A DNA stretch of 64,000 bases, taken from assembly GCA_963814865.1 (NCBI GenBank), contig CAWFEN010000014.1, positions 1,240,001-1,304,000 on the forward strand, read 5' to 3'. The notes beneath the pieces were generated by a model. The model was not told where the DNA came from. It saw only the letters and a program-made list of their open reading frames with translations, and searched no databases. Of this stretch, positions 28,094 to 35,429 are shown piece by piece; positions within the stretch are counted from its first letter, which is position 1; every line of letters begins with the position of its first letter. This stretch comes from AP-15 sp963814865 (lineage in GTDB: Bacteria > Pseudomonadota > Alphaproteobacteria > ATCC43930 > CGMCC-115725). Made by a program: the position numbers and the translations under genes.

Positions 28094-29269
28094 ATGAAGC
28101 GGAGCACTGAGCGGATACTCACCACCCATGTCGGCAGCCTGCCGCGGCCGCCCGATCTGCTGGCGATGATCCAGGCGAAGGAGCAGGGCACGGCTTTCGA
28201 CGCCCCGCTCTATGCCGATCGGGTCAAAAACGCGGTCTCGGAGGTCGTGCGCCGGCAAGCCGCGAGCGGCATCGACATCGTCGCCGACGGCGAGATGGGG
28301 CGGTTCGGGTTCATCCCCTACGTTAACGAACGGCTTGCCGGCCTCGAGCCGCGCAAGAGCGCGGGCGGCGCCGGCGCCTGGAGCCAGTCGCGCGAATACC
28401 TGGCCTTCCCGGAATATTACCAATGGGCGGCGCAGATGCCGGGGACGGCCGGAAGGGCGCCGCCGACGCGCTGGGTGTGCACCGGCCCGATCTCCTACCG
28501 CGGCCGCGAGGCGCTGCGGCGCGACATCGACAACCTGAAGGCGGCGCTTGCCGACACCGATTGCGAGGAAGCCTTCATGCCGGCGGTCTCGCCCACCAAC
28601 CTCGCCAATTGGAATGCCAACGAGCATTACCGGACCGACGAGGAATTCCGGGCCGCGCTGGCTGAGGCGCTGCATGAAGAATACCGTGCGATCGTCGATG
28701 CCGGGCTGATCCTGCAGGTTGACGATCCTCAGCTCGCCAGCCATTACGCGATGCACCCGGAGCTCGATCTGGCGCAATGCCGCAAATGGGCCGGCGCCAG
28801 CGTCGAGCTCCTGAACCACGCGCTCTCCGGCATTCCGGCCGACCGGGTGCGCTACCACACCTGCTACAGCATCAATATGGGCCCGCGCGTCCATGATCTC
28901 GAATTGCAGCACATCGTCGACATCATGCTCGGCGTGCATGCCGGTGCCTATTCGTTCGAAGCGGCCAACCCGCGCCACGAGCACGAATGGCGGGTTTGGG
29001 AGACGGCCAGATTGCCGGAAGGCACGGTGCTGATCCCCGGCATCATCACCCATGCCTCCAATCTGGTCGAGCATCCGGAGGTCGTCGCCCAGCGCATCGG
29101 CCGCTTTGCCGGCGTCGTCGGCCGCGAGAACGTCATCGCCGGCGCCGATTGCGGCTTTGCCAGCTTTTCCACTTCGTGTGAAGTCCATCCGAGCGTCGTC
29201 TGGGCCAAGCTCGCATCTCTCGCTGAAGGCGCCCGCCTGGCGACAAAGGAGCTGTGGAGCCGAACCTGA
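28094..29269 (+). CDS. MetE C-terminal-domain-like protein (cobalamin-independent methyltransferase fold)
   Basis: The 391-residue barrel protein matches the catalytic C-terminal half of cobalamin-independent methionine synthase. It starts TTHVGSLPRPPDLL, with VDDPQLA near the middle. The zinc-site-like segments are RYHTCYS and IAGADCGF. It lacks the MetE N-terminal folate-binding half. Relatives include epoxyalkane:coenzyme M transferase and uncharacterised alkylthiol transferases, so a zinc-activated thiol alkyl transfer is likely. The start has a strong GGGAGGAGCGGG Shine-Dalgarno sequence. It is followed 23 bp later by the start of a truncated gene. Confidence 0.85.
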   Translation: MKRSTERILTTHVGSLPRPPDLLAMIQAKEQGTAFDAPLYADRVKNAVSEVVRRQAASGIDIVADGEMGRFGFIPYVNERLAGLEPRKSAGGAGAWSQSREYLAFPEYYQWAAQMPGTAGRAPPTRWVCTGPISYRGREALRRDIDNLKAALADTDCEEAFMPAVSPTNLANWNANEHYRTDEEFRAALAEALHEEYRAIVDAGLILQVDDPQLASHYAMHPELDLAQCRKWAGASVELLNHALSGIPADRVRYHTCYSINMGPRVHDLELQHIVDIMLGVHAGAYSFEAANPRHEHEWRVWETARLPEGTVLIPGIITHASNLVEHPEVVAQRIGRFAGVVGRENVIAGADCGFASFSTSCEVHPSVVWAKLASLAEGARLATKELWSRT

Positions 29270-29292
29270 CGATCCGGAGAGGAAGCACGAAC

Positions 29293-29385
29293 ATGGATTT
29301 CGGCTACCTAGCAAAGCGTGTGGAGACCGACGCGCGCCCAGCGCGGATGGCCGAATGGCTGTTCCTACGAACGCACCTTCCGAAT
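29293..29385 (+). pseudogene. Truncated gene start (5' fragment only)
   Basis: A good Shine-Dalgarno sequence (GGAGAGGAAG) precedes an ATG at 29293. The product begins MDFGYLAKRVETDARPAR and has a plausible composition for about 30 residues. From about 29385 the same frame is simply the antisense of the molybdenum hydroxylase gene, and it ends at 29517. It looks like the 5' end of a gene co-transcribed with the MetE-like gene and cut off by a rearrangement or assembly join at the GAATTC at 29382-29387. I do not recognise its family. Confidence 0.4.
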
Positions 29386-31687
29386 TCGCGCGCCACAGGC
29401 GCTCGGGGGTGGCGGGCATCTCGAGGTGACGGATGCCGAGCGGGGACAGCGCATCGACGAGGGCATTGGCGACCGCCGGCAGGGCGCCGACATTGCCGGC
29501 CTCGCCGGCGCCCTTGACGCCGAGCGGATTGGTCTTGGTCGGCACCGGATTGCTGGCGCACTCGATCGCCGACAGGTCGCCGGCGCGCGGCATCGCGTAA
29601 TCCATGAACGAGCCGGTCTGGAGCTGGCCCGAGGCCGGATCGAAGCGGATATCCTCCATCAGCACCTGGCCGATGCCCTGGACGATCCCGCCGCAGATCT
29701 GGCCTTCGAGCAATAACGGGTTCAGCACCGTGCCGACATCGTCGACGACGCTGTAGCGCAGGATCTCGACTTCTCCCGTGTCGGGGTCGATCTCGACCTC
29801 GCAGATATGGCAGCCATTCGGGAAATTCTGCTGCTTCGAGGTAAAGGTGGCGCCGGCGATCAGTCCGGGCTCCATATCGTCGGGCAGGCTCGGCGGGTTG
29901 AACGATTCGATCGCGATCTCGCCGACCGTCAGCGCGCGGTTGGAGCGCGGCGCGGTAAAGAGGCCGTCGGCGAAATTGACCTCGCCCGCCTCGGCGCCGA
30001 GCAGGTGAGCGGCGATCGCCTTGGCTTTCGTCACGATCTTCTCGGTTGCGAGATAGACCGCCGAGCCGCCGAGCGCCGCCGAGCGCGAGCCGCCGGTGCC
30101 TTCGCCGTTGGCGACCTTCTCGGTGTCGCCCTGGACGTAATGCACCTGATCGGGATGGATCCCGAGCCGGTCGCAGAGCAACTGCTTGTAGACCGTCTCG
30201 TGGCCCTGCCCCTGGGTGATCGAGCCCGACACCAGTGTCACCGTGCCGCCGCGGTCGAAGCGGATCTCGGCCGCCTCGAACCCGCCGGCCGCGGCCCGCT
30301 CGATCGTATTGGAGAGGCCGATGCCGCGCAGTCTGCCGCGGCTGCGCGCCGCGGCGCGGCGCTGCTCGAAACCCTCCGCGTCGGCGAGCTTCAGCGCCAG
30401 GTCGAGATTCTTGGCAAACTCGCCGCAATCATAAGTAAAGGTCAGGCCCGATTTGAACGGCATCGCCTCCGGCGGGATCATGTTGCGACGGCGCAATTCG
30501 ATCCCGTCGATGCCGAGCTCGGCGGCGGCCTCGTCGACCATGCGCTCGATGACATAGGCGGCCTCGGGCCGGCCGTTGCCGCGATAGGCCCGCATCGGGT
30601 TGGTATGGGTGTAGACGGCGGTCACCTCGGCCCGCACCGCCGGGGTCCGGTAGACGCCCGCCAGAGTGCCGAGATTGGCGACAAAGGCGTTGGAGCCGGC
30701 CTGCGGATAGGCGCCGATCGCGGCGATCGTCTTAACCCGCAATGCCAGGAAGTGGCCGTCACGGTCGAGCGCCAGCTCGGCTTCGGTGATGTTGTCGCGC
30801 GCCTGGGCATCGCCGAGAAAGGCTTCGGAGCGCGTGCTGGTCCATTTGACCGGCCGCCCGACCGTCTTCGATGCCAGCAGGACCAGCGCCACCTCGTTGT
30901 AGATCGCCGATTTCATGCCGAAGCTGCCGCCGATGTCGCCGGCGACGACGCGCACCCGGCTTTCCGGGACCTTCAGCACCTGCTTTGCCAGTTCGGCACG
31001 ATAGCCGTGGATGCGCTGCAAGGTGGTGTAGATCGTCCAGCGATCCTCGGCGGGGTTGTAATCGCCGATGGCACCGCGCGGCTCCATGCTGGCCGCGGTC
31101 ACCCGGTTGATCACGAAACGGCGGCGGACGACATGCGCGGCGCCGGCAAAGGCCGCGTCGGTCGCCGCGGCGTCGCCTTCGGTATGAAAGAATGCGACGT
31201 TGCCGGGGCTGCCCTCCCAGACCAGCGGCACGCCCGGCGCGGCCGCGCCGGCGGTCGAGACGATTGCCGGCAGCGGCTCGTAATCGACCGCGACAAGCTC
31301 GGCGGCATCCTCGGCCTGATGCCGGGTCGATGCCACGACAAAGGCGACGTAATCGCCGACCCGGCGCACCCGGTCCTTGACCAGGGCCGGGAAGCGCGGC
31401 CGGTACGCCGGCGCGCCGTCGCGCAACCGGAGGCCGCTCGGGCTCGGCAGGTCGCCCCAGCCCGAAGCCTCCCAATCCGCCCCGGTCAGCACCGCCAGCA
31501 CGCCCGGCGCCGCTTTCGCCGCCGCCGTGTCGATCGCGCGGATGCGGGCATGCGCATGCGGCGAGCGCAGCACATGGCCGAACACCATGCGCGGCAGCAC
31601 CATATCATCGACATAGCGGCCGCCGCCGCGCAGCAGCCGCGGGTCCTCGAACCGCGGGACCGGCTGACCCACCGCAAAATCACCCAT
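29386..31687 (-). pseudogene. Molybdenum hydroxylase large subunit (xanthine dehydrogenase/CoxL family), 3' end lost
   Basis: The Mo-cofactor subunit starts at 31687 (GQPVPRFEDPRLLRGGGRYVDD) and contains SMEPRGAIGDY, GGSFGMKS, AYRGNGRPEAAYVIERM and the active-site Glu region GVKGAGEAGNVGALPAVANAL. AYRGNGR is not the AYRCSFR loop of true CO dehydrogenase, so it acts on another substrate. Family homology ends at TPERLWRA, at a junction near 29385. The frame then runs 1.3 kb antisense through the MetE-like gene to a stop at 28052, giving a nominal 1211 residues. About 767 residues are real. No small or FAD subunit gene adjoins it; an SDR gene lies 72 bp upstream. Confidence 0.82.
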
Positions 31688-31759
31688 GCCTGCTTCTCCG
31701 GATCATTGTCGCGCCTCTTATGCGGCTGGTGCCCGAGAGAGGCGGCGGCGGTGCCGCTG

Positions 31760-32527
31760 TCACGCCGCCATCCAGCCGCCGTCGACATTGTAGGCGGCGC
31801 CGGTAACATAGCTCGCGCGGTCCGAGCACAGCCACACCACCATCTCGGCAATCTCCTCCGGGCTGCCCATGCGGGCGAGCGGGGTCTGGGCGAGGATCGC
31901 CGCGCCGCGCCGGTGCATCGTGTCCTCGGTCATCCGCGTCTTGATATAGCCGGGGCAGACGGCGTTCACCCGGATACCGGCGTCGGCGTATTCGAGCGCG
32001 GCGGTCTTGGTGAGCCCAACGACCCCATGCTTGGCCGCGACGTAAGCCGACGAGGTCGGCAGCCCGGCAAGCCCGGCGATCGACCCGGTGTTGACGATGG
32101 CGCCGCCGCCCTGCGCCTGCATCAAGGGCAGCTCGTGCTTCATGCACAGCCACACCCCCTTCAGATTGACGGCGATCATCCGGTCGAACGCTTCCTCGGA
32201 CCATTCGGCGGTCTTCTTGCCGGCCGCGTCGACCTGCCAGCCGGCGATCCCGGCATTGTTGAAGGCACAATCGAGCCGGCCATAGGCGGCGACCACGCCG
32301 TCGATCACCGCCTTCACTTCGGCGTCGCGCACCACCTCGCCCGACAGCGATATCGCCTGGCCGCCGGCGGCATTGACCAATGCCACGGTCTCCCGTGCCG
32401 CCTCCGCCGCGATATCGGCGACCGCGACGCGGGCACCCTCGCGGGCAAAGGCGAGTGCTGCCGCGCGCCCGATCCCGCCGCCGCCACCGGTGACCAGCGC
32501 CGATTTTCCGTCGAGCAACCCCGCCAT
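31760..32527 (-). CDS. Short-chain dehydrogenase/reductase (SDR)
   Basis: This classical SDR of 255 residues has the cofactor motif TGGGGGIG near residue 14, NNAG in the middle, a catalytic Ser in TGSIAGLAG and the Y-x-x-x-K motif YVAAK. The AVADI turn after the second strand fits NAD(H) preference. The C-terminus VTGAAYNVDGGWMAA is typical of the glucose/3-oxoacyl dehydrogenase group. It may work with the molybdenum hydroxylase large subunit 72 bp downstream on the same strand. The substrate is unknown. Confidence 0.9.
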   Translation of the reverse strand: MAGLLDGKSALVTGGGGGIGRAAALAFAREGARVAVADIAAEAARETVALVNAAGGQAISLSGEVVRDAEVKAVIDGVVAAYGRLDCAFNNAGIAGWQVDAAGKKTAEWSEEAFDRMIAVNLKGVWLCMKHELPLMQAQGGGAIVNTGSIAGLAGLPTSSAYVAAKHGVVGLTKTAALEYADAGIRVNAVCPGYIKTRMTEDTMHRRGAAILAQTPLARMGSPEEIAEMVVWLCSDRASYVTGAAYNVDGGWMAA

Positions 32528-32851
32528 CCTCTCCTCCCGATCCGCCTCGGGCTCCAGAATAGCGCCGCCGCCCGGCAGCCGATCGAAATTTCCGACTCAG
32601 TCGTCCGGCCGAGGCGCGCAGGGACAAACGGGAGATCGGATGTAGATTGTCGTCTGTCGGACTGATTGCGTTTCACTCATCGACGACAACGATCATGACG
32701 CCGTACCGGTAGCGCGAGCCGATTCACAGGCCTCCCTGCGACTCCGACACGCGAAGGCTCTTCTGGTGCGGGGCGACGAGCATCGACGCAAAACCGCAAA
32801 AAATTCCTTGCCGCGGCCCATCTCGCCACCGCTACGATCCGGCTCAACGCC
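32528..32851. other. Intergenic region between SDR and gltA
   Basis: This 324-base stretch carries no ORF I can support. It is less GC-rich than its neighbours in the middle (about 32640-32700). It should contain the SDR promoter and the end of the gltA transcript. I see no clear terminator hairpin with a T run and no promoter boxes. Confidence 0.4.
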
Positions 32852-34174
32852 CTAACCTATCAGCGGTTCATGTTCAGGTCTCGCAGCGAGCGGCACGACC
32901 GGGCGCTCGATCGGACCCTCGTAGAGCTGGCGCGGGCGGAAGATGCGGGTTTCGGGGTCGGCAAGCATCTCGTTCCAATGGGCAACCCAGCCGACCGTGC
33001 GCGCCACCGCAAATACCGGCGTGAACATCGCCGGCGGCAGGCCCAGCGCACGGAAGATGATCCCGGAATAGAAATCGACGTTGGGATAGAGCTTGCGCGT
33101 GACGAAATAATCGTCTTCGAGCGCAATGCGCTCCAACTCCATCGCCAGTTTCAAGAGTGGATCGCCGCGCTGGCCGAGCGCGTCCAGCACCTCGTGGCAG
33201 AGCGGGCGCAGCACCTTGGCGCGCGGGTCGTAGCTCTTGTAGACGCGGTGGCCGAAGCCCATCAGCCGATAGGGATCGTTCTTGTCCTTGGCGCGGCGCA
33301 GCATCTCCGGAATGCGCTCGACGGTGCCGATCTGTTCTAGCGTCTGCAATACGGCCTCGTTGGCGCCACCGTGCAGCGGTCCCCACAGCGCGGCGATCGC
33401 TGCCGCGGTGCAGGCATAGGGGTTGGCTCGGGTCGAGCCGACGAGCCGCATCGCCGAGGTCGACGCGTTCTGTTCATGGTCGGCCTGGATGATCAGCAAT
33501 GCTTCGAGCGCGCGCACCGCCGCCGCCGGCGCCCGGTACCTCTCGCACGGCACCGAGAACAGCATATGCAGGAAGTTTTCCGCATAACCGAGATCGTTGC
33601 GCGGATAAACAAAGGGCTGGCCTTGCGAATATTTGTAGGCCATCGCGGCAATTGTCGGCATCTTGGCGATCAGCCGGTGTGAGGCGATCAGCCGATGCCG
33701 CGGATCGAAGATGTCGAGCCCGTCATGGTAGAACGCCGCCAGAGCGCCGACGACACCGCACATGACCGCCATCGGATGGGCATCGCGGCGGAACCCGCGA
33801 TAGATCGCATGGATCTGCTCGTTAAGCATCGTGTGCCGGGCAATGTCGCGGCTGAAATCGGCGAGCCGTGCCGCATTCGGCAATTCGCCGTTGAGCAGCA
33901 GCCAGGCGGTTTCGAGATAGCCGCAGCTTTCCACCAGCGCATCGATCGGATAGCCCCGATAGAGCAGCACCCCATTGTCGCCATCGACATAGGTGATGGC
34001 CGAGCGGCAGATCGCGGTGTCGCCCAAGGCGGGATCATAGGCGTAGCATCCGGTCGTCTCATGCAGGCCGCGGCCGTCGATCATCGGCGGCCCGATCGTC
34101 GGGTACAGCAGCGGCAGTTCGGGATGGGCCGCAGCGCCGTGGATCTCGATCGGGAGCGTTGCAACATCGGTCAT
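32852..34174 (-). CDS. gltA: Citrate synthase (type II, GltA)
   Basis: GltA condenses oxaloacetate and acetyl-CoA to citrate, the first step of the TCA cycle. The 440-residue protein has the catalytic His in GPLHGGANEAVL, a second His in GFGHRVYKSYDPRAK and the catalytic Asp in PNVDFYSGI. VGWVAHWNEML lies near the end. The length and N-terminal domain match hexameric Gram-negative enzymes. The ATG at 34174 has GGAGG 8 bases upstream; the frame is open to 34228 without support. It is divergent from an HTH-citrate synthase fusion, with an inverted repeat between them. Confidence 0.95.
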   Translation of the reverse strand: MTDVATLPIEIHGAAAHPELPLLYPTIGPPMIDGRGLHETTGCYAYDPALGDTAICRSAITYVDGDNGVLLYRGYPIDALVESCGYLETAWLLLNGELPNAARLADFSRDIARHTMLNEQIHAIYRGFRRDAHPMAVMCGVVGALAAFYHDGLDIFDPRHRLIASHRLIAKMPTIAAMAYKYSQGQPFVYPRNDLGYAENFLHMLFSVPCERYRAPAAAVRALEALLIIQADHEQNASTSAMRLVGSTRANPYACTAAAIAALWGPLHGGANEAVLQTLEQIGTVERIPEMLRRAKDKNDPYRLMGFGHRVYKSYDPRAKVLRPLCHEVLDALGQRGDPLLKLAMELERIALEDDYFVTRKLYPNVDFYSGIIFRALGLPPAMFTPVFAVARTVGWVAHWNEMLADPETRIFRPRQLYEGPIERPVVPLAARPEHEPLIG

Positions 34175-34199
34175 CGGGTACCTCCATGCCGGGAGCATT

Positions 34200-34228
34200 A
34201 ATGGACAGCCTCGTCGAACTTGTGTCAA
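34200..34228 (-). promoter_or_regulatory. Putative sigma-70 promoter of gltA
   Basis: On the minus strand a perfect -35 TTGACA lies at 34228-34223. The -10 is less clear: TCCATT with a 17-base spacer, or CATTAA with 19. The -35 box begins one base from the 18-bp inverted repeat at 34230-34247, so a protein bound there could contact RNA polymerase. Confidence 0.45.
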
Positions 34229-34229
34229 C

Positions 34230-34247
34230 CTTGATTATTTAATCAAG
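34230..34247. promoter_or_regulatory. Candidate operator: 8-bp inverted repeat between gltA and the HTH-citrate synthase
   Basis: CTTGATTA-TT-TAATCAAG is a perfect 8-bp inverted repeat with a 2-base centre, in an AT-rich pocket of a GC-rich region. It abuts the gltA -35 box on one side and ends seven bases before the ATG of the HTH-citrate synthase on the other. The likely binder is the MerR-like N-terminal domain of that protein (inference). Confidence 0.55.
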
Positions 34248-34253
34248 CTATAT

Positions 34254-35429
34254 ATGCCGACAATGCTGCTGACCGCGCGACAGGCCGCCGACCGGCTGGG
34301 GATCAAGCTCGACACGCTCTATGCCTATGTCAGCCGCGGCCGTCTGCGCTCGGTGGGCGTCCCCGGCACCCGCGAGCGGCGCTATCGGGTCGAGGAGGTC
34401 GAGGCGCTGCGCGGCGCCGGCGCGGCCGTGCGCGGCGCCGATGGCGAGCCGCTGACGCCGGTGGTCGGCTCGTCGATCTGCCTGATCGAGAACGGCAAGC
34501 TCTATTATCGCGGCAAGGATGCGATCGCGCTCTCGGCATCGGCGACGCTCGAAGACATCGCCGCGCTGCTGTGGCGCGCCGAGCCCGGCGCCGGCGACGC
34601 CGCTGAAATGGCGCCCCCGGCGAATGCAGGGGCGGCCTCCGGGCTGATCGAACATTGCCAGATTCGGCTCGCCGCCGCGGCCGATTCGGACCTGCCGGCT
34701 CTCGACCTGACGCGGGCCGGGGTGATCCGCACCGGCCGCCACATCCTGCGCGCGCTCACTGCCTGCGTCGCCGCAGCCCCGCCGGCATCCGAGCCGATCC
34801 ACCGCCGCCTCGCCGCCGCCTGGAAACTGGGCGACGCCGGCGCCGGCATCGTGCGGCGCTGTCTCGTGCTGATCGCCGATCACGAATTGAATGCGTCGAC
34901 CTTTGTCGCGCGCTGCGTCGCATCGACCGCGGCGACACCCTATGCCGTCGTGTCGGCGGCGCTGGCGGCGCTGTCCGGCCGCCGTCATGGCGGCGCCTCG
35001 GCCCGGGCAGAGGCCTTGTTCCTAGAACTCGCGCGCGGCGGCGATCCGATGGCCGCGATGGCCGCCCGCCTTGCCCGCGACGAGGATCTGCCGGGGTTCG
35101 GCCACTTCCTCTACCCGGAGGGCGACCCGCGCGCCGCCTCTATCCTGGCAGCCGTCGCCCGAGAGCTGCCCGCCGCCGATAGCCTGATCGAGGCGGCAGC
35201 CGCCGCCGGGACGCGGCTGACCGGCCGTCGGCCGAATGTCGATTTCGCTCTCGCCGCGGCTGCGACCGCCCTCGGATTGCCGCAAAATGCCGCGCTCGGC
35301 CTCTTTATCATCGGCCGCACGGTCGGCTGGATCGCGCACGCGATCGAGCAATACGAGAGCGGCACCTTGATCCGCCCCCGCGCCCGCTATCTCGGACCGC
35401 GACCGGAAGAAACAACGGGATCGACCTGA
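34254..35429 (+). CDS. Citrate synthase-family protein with N-terminal helix-turn-helix
   Basis: Of 391 residues, ~5-55 form a MerR/excisionase-like HTH (ARQAADRLGIKLDTLYAYVS). The rest is a short citrate synthase domain with the catalytic elements in place: His in GRRHGGASARAEALF, His in GFGHFLYPEGDPRA and Asp in RPNVDFAL. HTH-citrate synthase proteins are known in rhizobia and relatives, but their role is unclear. They could be a metabolic sensor or a moonlighting enzyme. The position opposite gltA with a shared palindrome suggests control of citrate synthase expression. The ATG at 34254 has no visible Shine-Dalgarno sequence, so translation may be leaderless. It overlaps the convergent hydroxylase gene by 43 bp at the 3' end. 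Confidence 0.88.
   Translation: MPTMLLTARQAADRLGIKLDTLYAYVSRGRLRSVGVPGTRERRYRVEEVEALRGAGAAVRGADGEPLTPVVGSSICLIENGKLYYRGKDAIALSASATLEDIAALLWRAEPGAGDAAEMAPPANAGAASGLIEHCQIRLAAAADSDLPALDLTRAGVIRTGRHILRALTACVAAAPPASEPIHRRLAAAWKLGDAGAGIVRRCLVLIADHELNASTFVARCVASTAATPYAVVSAALAALSGRRHGGASARAEALFLELARGGDPMAAMAARLARDEDLPGFGHFLYPEGDPRAASILAAVARELPAADSLIEAAAAAGTRLTGRRPNVDFALAAAATALGLPQNAALGLFIIGRTVGWIAHAIEQYESGTLIRPRARYLGPRPEETTGST

Noticed and set aside
28052..29385. C-terminal 440-residue extension of the molybdenum hydroxylase large subunit
   Set aside because: It is the antisense of the MetE-like gene, has no family similarity and arises only because the native stop is missing.
29382..29387. EcoRI cloning artefact as the explanation of the junction
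   Set aside because: GAATTC occurs at many other places in this window inside normal genes, so its presence at the join is weak evidence.
29807..32665. 952-codon plus-strand frame
   Set aside because: Antisense shadow of the hydroxylase and SDR genes; composition is Arg/Gly/Ala-rich with no domain, as is usual opposite GC-rich genes.
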